Below, piece after piece: positions 1-9,114 of a stretch of DNA of 64,000 bases; within the stretch, counting starts at the first letter, position 1; each line of letters opens with the position of its first letter. Made by a program: the position numbers and the translations under genes. The DNA is from Pseudomonadota bacterium (lineage in GTDB: Bacteria; Pseudomonadota; Gammaproteobacteria; Burkholderiales; Burkholderiaceae_C): the NCBI GenBank assembly GCA_023387335.1, contig JAEWIF010000019.1, forward strand, positions 1-64,000, written 5' to 3'. Below the pieces are notes generated by a model. It worked only from the letters and a program-made list of their open reading frames with translations. It had not been told where the DNA came from and made no database searches.

Positions 1-116
1 ACTCACAGGCCAGCCTGGATGCGATCGCGCGAAAATTGAACGAGCGTCCGAGGAAGACTCTGGGATTCAGGACGCCAGCTGAGATGTTCGACGAATGTGT
101 TGCGTCGACCGGTTGA
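1..116 (+). mobile_element. IS30-family transposase, C-terminal end (partial)
   Basis: An open frame enters from the left edge and stops at 114-116. It contains LNERPRKTLGFRTPAEMF, the conserved C-terminal signature of IS30-family DDE transposases, so the body of the element lies outside the window. The right terminal inverted repeat should fall within the next few tens of bases (about 117-150), but its partner end is not visible, so I cannot delimit it. The element points into the truncated dehydrogenase that follows and probably interrupted it. Confidence 0.8.
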
Positions 117-149
117 ATCCGCCGTCGAAGGCAGACATGGGTGTCTCGA

Positions 150-805
150 GCTTGCGCCGGCGCCTATGCCAAGCCGTATGTCGCTGATCTCGACCCGAAG
201 CGGTGGAAGGCTGCGACACCGCGGCGGCCAGCATCCTCGCGCAGCTGGGTGGCGTCGACCTCCTCGTCCACGTGGCGGGCGGTTCGGATGCACCGGCGGG
301 AGGTTTCCGCGCTCTCCAGGAGCGGCACTGGCAGAGCGCCTTGAACCTGAACCTTCTGGCCGCCGTGCGCCTGGACAGCCGGCTCGTGCCCGGCATGCTG
401 GCGCAGGGATACGGCGTGGTTGTGCATGTGACCTCCATCCAGCGACAACTGCCGCTACCGGAGTCGACGATGGCCTACGCGGCGGCGAAGGCCGCTCTCT
501 CCAACTACAGCAAGTCGCTCTCGAAGGAAGCCAGCGGGCAAGGCGTGCGCGTAGTCCGTGTCTCTCCCGGCTGGGTGGCGACCGACGCGTCGCTGAAGTT
601 CGTCGCCAGCATCGCGCGCGACCAAGGCGTCACGGAGGCCGCCGCGCGAGAAGGAGTCATGCAAGCGCTCGGCGGCATCCCGCTCGGGCGTCCCGCGCGT
701 CCGGACGAAGTCGCGGACCTCGTGGCCTTCCTCGCTTCAAGCCGGGCGGCGGCAATCACGGGGACGGAGTTCGTGATCGATGGAGGGACGGTGCCTGTGG
801 CGTAA
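150..805 (+). pseudogene. SDR-family oxidoreductase, 5'-truncated and frameshifted
   Basis: About 200 residues of a short-chain dehydrogenase remain. They include the GGVDLLVHVAGG strand, the YAAAKAAL active-site stretch (Tyr and Lys four apart) and the C-terminal TGTEFVIDGG motif. The N-terminal nucleotide-binding fold with its TGxxxGIG loop is missing. The residues that should precede the intact part (AYAKPYVADLD) lie in another frame at about 156-190. Restoring one G near 190-195 would join them as ADLDPEAVEGCD. Full members have about 260 residues, so roughly 50 were lost where the IS30 end begins. The longest single frame could start at 203, but a product without the cofactor site is unlikely to work. 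Confidence 0.75.
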
Positions 806-1107
806 GGTGCGGCTGGTTATGGCCGGAAGCGGCCTCGAGCCCGCGAAGCGACTCAAGGACGGATCGAAAAATATGAAAGGGCTTCGACAGTCCCTGTAAG
901 TTCTCCTCCGTCCGTTGTAGTCAACAAGTGAGCATGAGAGTCGAGTAAGTGAGGACGCGAGATCCGGTTCCCCATTCGAACTCGGCCGTGCCGACCGCGC
1001 ACGCAGTCTTGATCGACCGTGCTTCTGCTGATCGAGGTCTCCGCGTCGACCCCGCGACGAGATTGCTTCTCGACACCAAGCGGCCTTCCATCCGCTGAAT
1101 CGAGCGC
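806..1107. other. non-coding or decayed stretch
   Basis: No convincing gene is seen between the broken dehydrogenase and the LuxR remnant. Short out-of-frame pieces near 1040-1095 could be further decayed sequence of the LuxR-type gene. With the IS30 end upstream, this looks like a small graveyard region. Confidence 0.4.
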
Positions 1108-1424
1108 GGCGTACGTGGCATTGATGTCAGGCGGGTGGCCTTCATCTACGCTACGTGCAGCGAACGCGCCCCTGTTCCATCGAGCGTCTTGAGACAGATG
1201 CTGGAATTCTCTGGTGCGGAGGCCGACGTGGCATACATGATTGCAGACGGCCGGAGTACGAAGGAGATCGCCGATGCGAGAGGCGTTTCCATCAACACCG
1301 TCCGGACGCAGATGAAGGAAGTATTCCGCAAGGCCGGCGTTCGACACCAAGCTACCTAGCCAGGCTTCTCTTCTCTATGCCGGGCTTGCAAGACCCCGAC
1401 CGGCAAAGCGGCCGCAGCAAGCGA
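1108..1424 (+). pseudogene. LuxR-type HTH regulator remnant
   Basis: The C-terminal helix-turn-helix of a LuxR-type regulator is readable in one frame (GRSTKEIADARGVSINTVRT, followed by KEVFRKAGVRHQA). The family's usual last helix (LARLL) continues only in another frame after about 1350, implying a small indel. Upstream the frame is closed by a stop at 1096-1098, so the N-terminal sensing region is lost or scrambled. A GTG at 1135 could start a 74-residue HTH-only product, but the frameshifted tail and the decayed surroundings favour a pseudogene. Confidence 0.55.
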
Positions 1425-1701
1425 TGAGCTCCCGGGAGTGATCGCGGGTCGCACGCGAGAGCATTCCGACGGCCACCGCGCGTGCAAAGGCTCGTGGCGG
1501 AGGACGCACCCCCCGTGCCACGCCGCCCAGGGGCCGACGCGTCGTCAGGCCCTCACCCTTGCCCTTGCAATGCGCCGGTGAGGATCGGATACAAAAAAAA
1601 CACCCCGCTCTCCCGCGAAAAGGTGAGTGCGCGATCGTCGGACACGACTCAAAGTACAGCCCGAGGGGAACGTTGATTCGCATGAACCTGGAGCGATGTC
1701 C

Positions 1702-2973
1702 ATGTGGGCCGTCAGCATCAACCACACCACTGCGCCCGTTCATGTGCGCGGGAGGTTTGCCGTCCCGAAGGAGAAGCTTGGCTCGGCGCTGGAAAGCCTG
1801 CGTCGGTCCGTGCCCCATCCCGAAGTTGCACTGCTGTCCACCTGCAACCGGACGGAGGTCTACTTCGCTGGTTCCGAGGATGACATCGAACCTGCGTACG
1901 ACTGGCTCGCGGCGGCTGCCGGGGCCTCCACCCGTCGGCTTCGATCGTGCAGCCTCGCGCTCCGGGGCCGGATGGTGGCCCGGCACGCCTTCCGAGTGGC
2001 GAGCGGCCTGGAGTCCATGGTCCTGGGCGAGCCACAGATCCTGGGCCAGCTGAAGGCCGCCGTAGGAGTGGCGGATGAACTCGGCAGCCTCGGTCCCACC
2101 TTGAACCAGCTTTTTCAGAGGTCCTTCGCCGTAGCCAAGGAGGTAAGGACTTCGACGGCGCTGGGTGAACATTCGATCAGCATGGCCGCGGCAGCGGTTC
2201 GGATCGCCGGGGAGCTCTTTGCCGATCTTCGCGACTCCCGCGTGCTGTTCGTAGGCGCGGGCGAGATGATCGACCTCGTCTCCAACCACTTCGCCGCCAG
2301 GAAGCCACGATCAGTGACCGTGGCGAACAGGACCGCGGCACGTGCGGAAGCGCTGGCGGCGAAACTCGGCGGCAGCGCCATGAAGCTGCGCGACCTCGGT
2401 GACAGGCTCCATGAGTTCGACGTGGTGATCAGTTGCACGGCGAGCCAGGTACCGATCGTCGGACTGGGCGCGATCCGCCGCGCGATGAAGGCTCGCAGGC
2501 AACGCCCGATGCTCTTCATCGACCTGGCGGTTCCAAGCGATGTCGAGTCGGAGGCCCGGGGAGAGCGGGACGTGTATCTGTACACCGTCGACGACCTGAG
2601 CCGGATCGTGGAGTCAGGGCGGGCGGGGCGCCACGCCGCCGTGGCCCAGGCCGAAGCCATCGTCGAGACAGGGGTGCGGGATTTCTCTCGCTGGCTGCGC
2701 CAGCGCAGCTCGGTGCCATTGATACAGCAACTCAACACTCGAGCCGAGGCCTGGCGGCTCAGCGAATTCGAAAGAGCCAGGAAGCTGGTGGGCAAGAACG
2801 GGCCGGATGCGGCATTGGACTGCCTGTCCAAACGCCTGGTCGGCAAGCTGCTGCACGGGGCACGCCACGAGCTCAGGATGGCCGATGGAGACGCCCACGA
2901 GCACGCCTCGGCGGCAGTAGAGAGGTTTTTTCTGCGCGCCGAGACAGGAGCGCGGCGCTTTGATCAGGCTTGA
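1702..2973 (+). CDS. hemA: glutamyl-tRNA reductase
   Basis: This enzyme reduces glutamyl-tRNA(Glu) with NADPH to glutamate-1-semialdehyde, the first committed step of C5-route tetrapyrrole synthesis. The product has about 423 residues, typical for HemA. The start region INHTTAP, the catalytic cysteine in STCNRTE (Cys48), the SGLESMVLGEPQILGQ loop and the NADP-binding GAGEM segment are all present, followed by the helical dimerisation tail. I chose ATG 1702 because GGAG at 1690-1693 sits 8 bases upstream; ATG 1696 in the same frame is an alternative. In most Betaproteobacteria hemA lies next to prfA/prmC. Here it stands alone beside decayed genes, so it may be a second copy. Confidence 0.93.
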   Translation: MWAVSINHTTAPVHVRGRFAVPKEKLGSALESLRRSVPHPEVALLSTCNRTEVYFAGSEDDIEPAYDWLAAAAGASTRRLRSCSLALRGRMVARHAFRVASGLESMVLGEPQILGQLKAAVGVADELGSLGPTLNQLFQRSFAVAKEVRTSTALGEHSISMAAAAVRIAGELFADLRDSRVLFVGAGEMIDLVSNHFAARKPRSVTVANRTAARAEALAAKLGGSAMKLRDLGDRLHEFDVVISCTASQVPIVGLGAIRRAMKARRQRPMLFIDLAVPSDVESEARGERDVYLYTVDDLSRIVESGRAGRHAAVAQAEAIVETGVRDFSRWLRQRSSVPLIQQLNTRAEAWRLSEFERARKLVGKNGPDAALDCLSKRLVGKLLHGARHELRMADGDAHEHASAAVERFFLRAETGARRFDQA

Positions 2974-3167
2974 CATACGTCTCTGTCTTTGCAGCCGGCG
3001 GCCTTGCTCCTTCTGGAGCGGTCCGGCGGCTTCCCTCCGCAGAAACGGCTGAATCGAAAAATGCCGACGCAAGAAGTTCAAGACGACGGTCGTCGCGCGC
3101 AAATCCAATCCGTTCGAGAGGGTGGCCCTTATCTAGTGAGTTTTCGGGTCCAACCAAGGAGATCGAA

Positions 3168-3470
3168 ATGCAGAGACACATCGCTTCCATGGTGCTCATG
3201 GCGTCGCTTGCCGCCGCCCCGGTTCTCGCGCAGCAGTCCGGGCTGGTGAACGTGAACGTCAAGAACGTCGCAAACAACCTCGCGCAGAACCTCAAGGTCG
3301 ACGTGAGCCAGATTCCCGTGACGGTCCAGGCTCCCGTCGCCGTCGCAGCTGCCGTCTGCGGCGTGTCGGCCGCCGTCCTGAGCCAACAGGCCAGTGGCGC
3401 AAACTGCACGGCCACGACGACGAATGACGCCCTGAACCAGATCGTGCAGCAGCAGGTCAAGAAAGCCTGA
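3168..3470 (+). CDS. small secreted protein of unknown function
   Basis: A 100-residue protein with a clear Sec signal peptide, cleaved after AAPVLAQ at about residue 22. The mature part is Asn/Val/Gln-rich, with VNVNVKNVANNLAQNL, a hydrophobic Ala/Val centre, two cysteines and a Gln-rich tail. AAGGAG at 3156-3161 places the start at 3168. Two cysteines in a periplasmic protein could form a disulfide. I do not recognise the family. It stands alone, about 195 bases after hemA. Confidence 0.75.
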   Translation: MQRHIASMVLMASLAAAPVLAQQSGLVNVNVKNVANNLAQNLKVDVSQIPVTVQAPVAVAAAVCGVSAAVLSQQASGANCTATTTNDALNQIVQQQVKKA

Positions 3471-3496
3471 ACAGAGCCAGTGGATCGAATCGCGCG

Positions 3497-3721
3497 GTGA
3501 CATACGACGAGCCCAAGCGGCCTGCCCTGCGCCTGCAGGCGCTGCTGGAGCGGCGGGCCGCAGTCCGCGCCGCGCTGGAGCGCGCCCGGGACAACGTCCC
3601 CCCGGGACTCGGACATGGACGGAACCCGGGTGCGCTCGAATCCATTGACCAAGATGTGGACGCGCCGGCGCGGAGACTCGATTCGTTACGAGAGGGCCCG
3701 GGCGGCGGCGGAACCGGGTAG
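3497..3721 (+). CDS. possible small hypothetical protein
   Basis: A GTG-initiated 74-codon frame fills part of the space before the convergent YihY gene. Its first half (LRLQALLERRAAVRAALERA) could form an amphipathic helix, but the rest is low-complexity and no family is recognised. There is no good ribosome binding site. It may be chance coding in GC-rich DNA. Confidence 0.25.
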   Translation: MTYDEPKRPALRLQALLERRAAVRAALERARDNVPPGLGHGRNPGALESIDQDVDAPARRLDSLREGPGGGGTG

Positions 3722-3747
3722 GCGCCTGTGCGCGGATCCGCGCGCCG

Positions 3748-4587
3748 CTATCTTCCGCCGCGCTCCACCAGGACGTTGATTTCAGCGCCGACGAGCAGCG
3801 ACAGGCCGGCGATGTACAGCCACAGCATGAGAACGATCACGGCGCCGATGCCGCCGTAGACGGCCTGGTAATTCGCGAAGTTCTGGACGTACACCGCGAA
3901 CCCGAACGAGGCGGCAACAAGCATCAGCGTGCCGGCCACTCCTCCGCGGCTGATGAACCGGAAGGAGTTGTTCTCGACGTCGGGCGCCAGCCGGTAGGTG
4001 AGCGAGAACGCCAGCATCAGCGCGAGCACGATGATCACCCAGCGCAGCACGGCGAAGAACAGCAGCAGCGCGTCACTGAACCCGAAGCGCTCGCCGATCC
4101 AGCCCTGTGCCACGCCGCCCAGCACGACCAGGGAGAAAACGACAAGCATCAGCGCGCCGAAGAGGACGGACAGGCCGATGGCCACGGCGCGCGCGCGCAG
4201 GAACCGCCGGGTCTCCCTGACGCCGTACGTGACGTTCAGCTGCTGCATGATGGCGTACATCCCGGTCGATGCGGCCCAAAGGGTGGTGAGCGCGCCCAGC
4301 GAGAGCAGCGCGCCCCGCTTCTCGGTGACGATCTGCTGGATCACCTCCCTCAGCTGCTCGAAGCCCTGCGGCGGCAGCACCTGTGCCAGGAAATCCATGA
4401 TGGCGCGATCCACGTCCTTGATAGGCAGGTACGGGATCACGCTCATCACCAGGATCAGCGCAGGGAAGATAGCGAGCGTCAGGAAGAAGCCCAGCGCCGC
4501 GGCGCCGTTGAAGGCGTTGTCTTCCTTCGTCTTGGCCCAGAGGCCGCCTAGAAGCGACACTGGGCTGGAGCCGGCACGGAGGTTCAT
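3748..4587 (-). CDS. YihY/BrkB-type inner membrane protein
   Basis: A 279-residue integral membrane protein with about six hydrophobic segments. It shows hallmarks of the YihY/virulence factor BrkB family: the early NAFNGAAALGFFLTLAIFPAL segment, the soluble loop with LPPQGFEQLREVI, and the C-terminal GGIGAVIVLMLWLYIAGLSLL-type helices. The family's transport substrate is not settled; despite older annotations it is not ribonuclease BN. The ATG at 4587 has GAGG six bases upstream. A longer frame to 4752 has no site and no conserved sequence. Confidence 0.88.
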   Translation of the reverse strand: MNLRAGSSPVSLLGGLWAKTKEDNAFNGAAALGFFLTLAIFPALILVMSVIPYLPIKDVDRAIMDFLAQVLPPQGFEQLREVIQQIVTEKRGALLSLGALTTLWAASTGMYAIMQQLNVTYGVRETRRFLRARAVAIGLSVLFGALMLVVFSLVVLGGVAQGWIGERFGFSDALLLFFAVLRWVIIVLALMLAFSLTYRLAPDVENNSFRFISRGGVAGTLMLVAASFGFAVYVQNFANYQAVYGGIGAVIVLMLWLYIAGLSLLVGAEINVLVERGGR

Positions 4588-4832
4588 GCGTAGCCTCGCT
4601 GACTGCACCGGAAGGTGATTGCCGGCGCACGTGCATCGTAGCCGCGCGCCGTCTGGCTCAGGCCGACACGCGAGCGAACAACTACGCTTCAGCGGTTGCG
4701 CTGATCGACGGGCCCGAACTGCGCGGGAGCGCCAGCACGGCCGACGCCCCACTCAGGAATCCTGCGACCTTGTCGCGCAAACGCTCGATGGCAGCGCACA
4801 GACGCAGATCCTGCACGTTGCGAACCGCCGAC

Positions 4833-6269
4833 TCATGGGCGTCCGCTTCCAGCGAGGTTGTTGGCGGTTTGCGGGACCGGCACCGCCTCGGCCCCTTGGA
4901 CCACGACGTGAGCGGGTGACGGCACGCGCGTCCCGGCTGTTCCGATGCCCTCCGTCACCGTGACGTGGACCCGCTGCACGCCATTCACGCCCATGCCCTG
5001 CCGGTTCCAGCGGTTCTCCGGGTTCACCGGCTGCACGTCGCCGGCCTCGTCGGTGGCGCGGCAGGCCAGGATGTGCTCGCCGGCCGAAGCGTCCCAGTCG
5101 ATGCGCCATTGGGTCCAGGCGAAGCGGTCCTCGGAAACGGGCACCAGCGTCGCTTCGCGCCACGTCGCCGCATCATCCGTACTCACTTCCACTCGCGTGA
5201 TCCGGCCCGCTCCAGACCATGCCACTCCTTGAAGGCCGACGCGGCCGGGTGCCAGAAAGCGTTGGCGGGTGATCAGGTCCGGCACGCCGGGCGGCATGAT
5301 GACCGAATGCACGCGCTTGAAGGTGACCGGTTCGCCCGGCTCACCCTTCACCTGCTGGTAGCGGTAAACCTTGGATTGCTCGACGCCCTGGAACGGCTCG
5401 TTGAGCACGGTGATGGCACGCAGCCATTTCACGCTGGCCATCCCGTACCAGGACGGCACTACCAGGCGAAGCGGGAATCCGTGCTGGGGCAGTAGCGGCA
5501 CGCCGTTGTGCTCCCACGCGAGCATCACCTCGTCGCGCAGTGCTTCCTTGATCGGAAGGCTGCGCTCGAAGGCATGCTCGACGCCGAGGTCGAGGCCGAA
5601 GTCCCAGCCGGTGAACAGCACTTCGACCGCGTCGTCCAGCAGCCCGGCTTGCTCCAGGATCGGCCGCAACGGCGTACCCGTCCACTGGTACTGGCCGATG
5701 GCTTCCTTGAACCAGGGCACGTAGACGGCGCGCGGATGGAGTGTCGAGCGCCCGGTGCCCGCGCATTCGAGGGTGACCACCTGCTTGATCGTCTGGCGGC
5801 GCTTCAGGTCTTCCAGGCTCAGTCGCGTGGGATTGCGCACCCGGCCGTCGATGGCGATGGAGTAGCCCTGCGCCTCGAGGTGCGGCACGTCGAAGTGCAT
5901 CAGCAGGTAGTGGCAGCCCAGCGGCGTGAGCGGCTCGCGCAGGAACTCGGCCTGCATGCCGTGGCAGCGGAAGGCCAGCACCGTCTCGGCCGCGCTGAAC
6001 ACGCTGGAGGCGTTCTGAGGATCGGGCCGTGCCGGAGTCGGCGTGTCCGGAACGGTCGTGCAGTTGGCTGGCTTGACCTGCAATGGGTTGCCGGTCGTGA
6101 GCTGGGAAACGGCTTTCGGCGCAGTGAAAGCCGCCGCGGTAGCGGCCGCGCCGGTCGCCAGGAAGTGGCGCCTGCCCGCCCGCGCGGAGCCGGACTCGTC
6201 TGGATGGCTGCCGGGATTCGGCCGTGAACCCAGGACACGACTGCGCAAGTGCTTGAACGGGAGTCTCAT
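4833..6269 (-). CDS. Tat-exported sulfite-oxidase-family molybdoenzyme (SoxC/SorA-like)
   Basis: A 478-residue protein with a twin-arginine signal (RRHFLA, Arg33-Arg34) followed by a hydrophobic stretch, so it is exported folded to the periplasm. The oxidoreductase molybdopterin domain covers about residues 110-330. The cofactor-ligating cysteine lies in TLECAGTGRS (Cys169), and the C-terminal Mo-co dimerisation domain covers about 345-450. This is the architecture of SoxC and sulfite dehydrogenases. No cytochrome subunit (SoxD/SorB) is adjacent, so neither electron acceptor nor substrate can be fixed. AAGGAG lies seven bases before the ATG at 6269. The pirin gene is divergent. Confidence 0.85.
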   Translation of the reverse strand: MRLPFKHLRSRVLGSRPNPGSHPDESGSARAGRRHFLATGAAATAAAFTAPKAVSQLTTGNPLQVKPANCTTVPDTPTPARPDPQNASSVFSAAETVLAFRCHGMQAEFLREPLTPLGCHYLLMHFDVPHLEAQGYSIAIDGRVRNPTRLSLEDLKRRQTIKQVVTLECAGTGRSTLHPRAVYVPWFKEAIGQYQWTGTPLRPILEQAGLLDDAVEVLFTGWDFGLDLGVEHAFERSLPIKEALRDEVMLAWEHNGVPLLPQHGFPLRLVVPSWYGMASVKWLRAITVLNEPFQGVEQSKVYRYQQVKGEPGEPVTFKRVHSVIMPPGVPDLITRQRFLAPGRVGLQGVAWSGAGRITRVEVSTDDAATWREATLVPVSEDRFAWTQWRIDWDASAGEHILACRATDEAGDVQPVNPENRWNRQGMGVNGVQRVHVTVTEGIGTAGTRVPSPAHVVVQGAEAVPVPQTANNLAGSGRP

Positions 6270-6481
6270 CGGTTCTCTCCTTGAAACGGACGCGGACGGC
6301 GGCGCGCCGCGTTGCATTTCCGATGCCAGCGTTCGGTGAAGCCATCGTCGAGCGGGCCTTCAAGCTGCGGCTTGACACCCGCATCGTCCTGGGCCGCGGC
6401 AAAGGTGGGGGAGATGCCCACCTCATGGGTGAGCCCCCCCAAACGCGAGGTGAACTAGGATCCGCGGGAGAGGCACCCCAG

Positions 6482-7198
6482 ATGAACGATGTCTTCCACG
6501 ACAGGCACGCGCGCGGACGGACCCGGACCGGCTGGCTGGATGCGCATCACACGTTCTCGTTCGGCTCATTCAATGATCCGGCACGCATGGGATTCAGGGC
6601 GCTGCGGGTCATCAACGAGGACGTCGTCGCCGGCGGCTCGGGCTTTCCAGAACACGCCCATGACCACTTCGAGATCCTGAGCTTCATCCTCGAAGGCACC
6701 CTGGAGCACTCCGACTCCGAAGGCAACCTGGGCGTGCTCCAGGCGGGCGACGTCCAGCTGATCAGCTCGGGCCGTGGCATTCGGCACGCCGAACGCAACC
6801 CTTCGCCTTCGGCGCCTGTTCACCTGTTCCAGGTCTGGTTGCACGGGCAGGGTGACGGCGAGGCGCCGCGCTACCAGCATCTGCAAGGCGCCATCGACCG
6901 CGGTCCGTCCACATCGCGCCTTGTCGCAGGCCCCCAGGAGCAGCCGGATGTCCTTGCCATGCGGGCGGCCGTGCGCATCTGGGCCGGCAATGCCGGCCCA
7001 GATGAGACTTGCACCCATGTCCTGCCGCCGTCCCGCTTCGGATGGCTGCAGCTTCTCGACGGGGTTGCCGAAGTCCGAGCGGATGAGGAGGCCCCGATGG
7101 AGCTGCGAGGGGGCGACGCACTGCAGCTTTCCACCGTCCGCCGCGTTCATCTCCGGGCCCGAGCCCCGAGCAGGTGGCTCTGGTTCGACCTCGATTAG
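6482..7198 (+). CDS. pirin-family protein
   Basis: A 238-residue bicupin with the pirin N-terminal signature: GWLDAHHTFSFGSF, then FPEHAHDHFEILSFILEGTLEHSDS, whose His and Glu residues bind the metal, and SSGRGIRHAERNP. Pirins are iron-binding proteins; some, like YhaK and quercetinase-type members, are redox sensors or dioxygenases. The family name does not define the role here. The conserved pirin start fixes ATG 6482; the open frame extends upstream without homology. It is divergent from the molybdoenzyme across about 210 bases. Confidence 0.85.
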   Translation: MNDVFHDRHARGRTRTGWLDAHHTFSFGSFNDPARMGFRALRVINEDVVAGGSGFPEHAHDHFEILSFILEGTLEHSDSEGNLGVLQAGDVQLISSGRGIRHAERNPSPSAPVHLFQVWLHGQGDGEAPRYQHLQGAIDRGPSTSRLVAGPQEQPDVLAMRAAVRIWAGNAGPDETCTHVLPPSRFGWLQLLDGVAEVRADEEAPMELRGGDALQLSTVRRVHLRARAPSRWLWFDLD

Positions 7199-7281
7199 CC
7201 GGCGCGGTCCGTTCCTGGCCGGACTGCCTTCGCCTCGAGGGAGTGATCCCGCGGGCGCCGCAGGCGCCTGTTCAGGCTACT

Positions 7282-8685
7282 TCAGTTTGCGTTCGGTCGC
7301 AGCAGCACCAGGCCGCCGTCGGACGACGCCAGCAGCGAACCGTCGTCGGCCAGCGCCACCACGGTTTGCAGCACAGGCGCCGCGTCGCCTTTCACGCGCG
7401 TGTTGAGGTCGACCATGCCTTCGGCTGCACTCCACAGGAAGGCATGCGCCACGCCGTTGGCGTCGGCCGACGTACCGCCCACCTGGCCGGACGCGTTGAT
7501 CACCCTTCCGGCTGACCAGGCGCCGCCGAGGGTGCCGAGGGACTGCAGCGCGCCGCCGTTCCAGACGAAGGCGCGCAGGCTGCCGGCGTCGGCCGACTCC
7601 GCGGTGCCCACGACGGTTCCGCTCGCGTTGATGCCGCTGGCCGAGGAGTTGGCGCCCCCGAGCGTCCCCAGGTCGACCATGCCCTCGGCCGCGCTCCAGC
7701 GGTACGCATGCTGCGCGCCGTTGCCCACGTCCGACTGGCCCACCACTTGGTTGGCATCGTTCAGGCCGTCGACCGTGGCTCTCGAGCCGCCCAGAGACCC
7801 CAGGTCGCGCACGGGCTGGCCGGGCACCCACAAGGCGGGGTGCACCGCGCCCGATGGGGTGGACGAGACACCCGCGACGGTGCCGTCTTCGTTGATGAAA
7901 TGGCCGGCGATCACCAGGGGCAACGATCCCGGCCCCGTGAGCGGCTCCAGGTTCTCGACGCCAGCGCCCGTGGTGGGCGGCGTCCACCGGTAGGCGCTGT
8001 GGAAATCGCGGCGAACCGTGATCGTCCCGGTGACCTGGCCCTTGCCGTTCATGCCATGGGCATCCGTGAACGTGCCGGGCTGGAAGTCGATCACGACCAG
8101 CGCATCGGGGGCATCAGGACTCCAGCGGAACACGCGCGTGTTGCTGCTCTCGAGAAGCTGCCCGACCACCTGGCCGGCGTCGTTCAGCCCCGTGATGCGG
8201 GCCGGCCGGTTGCCGATCACCTCCTGCACCTGGTTGCCGTCAAAGAAGCGTCCGAACTGCGGCGGCTCCACCAGCAGCCCGCGTGGGGCGTTCGGGTCCG
8301 CCTGCGTCCACGCGGCCTGGCCACGATTGTTGAGACCCTGCGTGCCGGCCTGCCCGAGCGGGTCGAGCACCCGGGCCGTGAACAAAGTGGTCGCGGGGCC
8401 GGCGGACGGCGCCGGGCTCGAAGACGGAGCCGGGCCCGCAGAGGCAGGCGTCGGCGCGGCAGAGGGTCCCAGCGGGCCGGAAGGAGGAGATGCAGCGGGC
8501 ACCCCGGCGACCGGCGCGGGTGCGGGCGGCGCCAGGCCAAGTGGCCCACCGAGGTCCGAGCTGCCGGAGCCTCCACCACCTCCGCCGCATGCGGCCAGGC
8601 CGACGGCGAGCACGAGGTCCGCGAGGCGGACGGGCACGCCGCGCTGGGCGGGACGTGGACAGGATCCGGAGGTGGAACGAGCCAT
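7282..8685 (-). CDS. HAF-repeat lipoprotein
   Basis: A 467-residue envelope protein. The N-terminus has a lipoprotein signal ending in LAAC followed by a Gly run, then a Pro/Ala/Ser-rich spacer to about residue 100. The rest consists of repeats of the HAF type, recognisable from the phrases DLGSLGG, DLGTLGG and SLGTLGG, each followed by GIN/GLN-A-(S/N)-G-x-VVG and a HAF/HAY-x-W segment. Such repeats are thought to form a beta-propeller-like extracellular domain of unknown function. GGAGG stands six bases before the ATG at 8685. It converges on the pirin gene. Confidence 0.85.
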   Translation of the reverse strand: MARSTSGSCPRPAQRGVPVRLADLVLAVGLAACGGGGGGSGSSDLGGPLGLAPPAPAPVAGVPAASPPSGPLGPSAAPTPASAGPAPSSSPAPSAGPATTLFTARVLDPLGQAGTQGLNNRGQAAWTQADPNAPRGLLVEPPQFGRFFDGNQVQEVIGNRPARITGLNDAGQVVGQLLESSNTRVFRWSPDAPDALVVIDFQPGTFTDAHGMNGKGQVTGTITVRRDFHSAYRWTPPTTGAGVENLEPLTGPGSLPLVIAGHFINEDGTVAGVSSTPSGAVHPALWVPGQPVRDLGSLGGSRATVDGLNDANQVVGQSDVGNGAQHAYRWSAAEGMVDLGTLGGANSSASGINASGTVVGTAESADAGSLRAFVWNGGALQSLGTLGGAWSAGRVINASGQVGGTSADANGVAHAFLWSAAEGMVDLNTRVKGDAAPVLQTVVALADDGSLLASSDGGLVLLRPNAN

Positions 8686-9114
8686 GTCGTCCTCCCTGGC
8701 TGTTACCTGCGCGCGTGTCACACCGGTTCGCAGGCAGCGCCGGTGCCGCGGGCGATGGCGGCTGCCGTGTCGTCACGTCCCCCGATCATTCTGGTAGCCG
8801 CCTGGGCACATGCAAGCCGTTGCGGTAACCGTGTTCGCGCCCCTGTGTCCAGCTCCCGCTCAGCCTGCGGGAACCGCTCTCACGGCGCTCGGAAACGAAG
8901 CTGCTGCCGTGCAGCCCCGCTGAACGGATGTCCAAGGCAATCCGGCAAGCCCAGGAGAACCGGATGACGGTCGGTCGGGCTTGGCCAAGCCGCAGCACCC
9001 AGTTCGAGGCACGCGAAAAGCCCACGTACGTGGCCCAGTCGAACGATCCTCTCGCGACTCACCTTGACCCTGAACTGCGACGTAAACTGGGACGGCCCCT
9101 CAAGGAGCCGAGCC
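8686..9114. other. intergenic region, nothing recognised
   Basis: This is a divergent intergenic region between the HAF lipoprotein and the ferritin-like gene. A 68-codon frame at 8928-9134 overlaps the ferritin start and has no recognisable content. I see no clear promoter boxes or repeats. Confidence 0.4.

Noticed and set aside
97..876. A 259-codon frame over the dehydrogenase remnant
   Set aside because: Arg/Gly-rich with no domain. The dehydrogenase motifs are read in a different frame.
1673..1686. FNR-type box before hemA
   Set aside because: One mismatch and only about 15 bases before the start codon, too close for normal FNR activation; probably chance, though mentioned with hemA.
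7199..7281. Rho-independent terminator between pirin and HAF genes
   Set aside because: A short GC stem (GGCGCC repeats around 7255-7270) exists but no U-tract follows on either strand.
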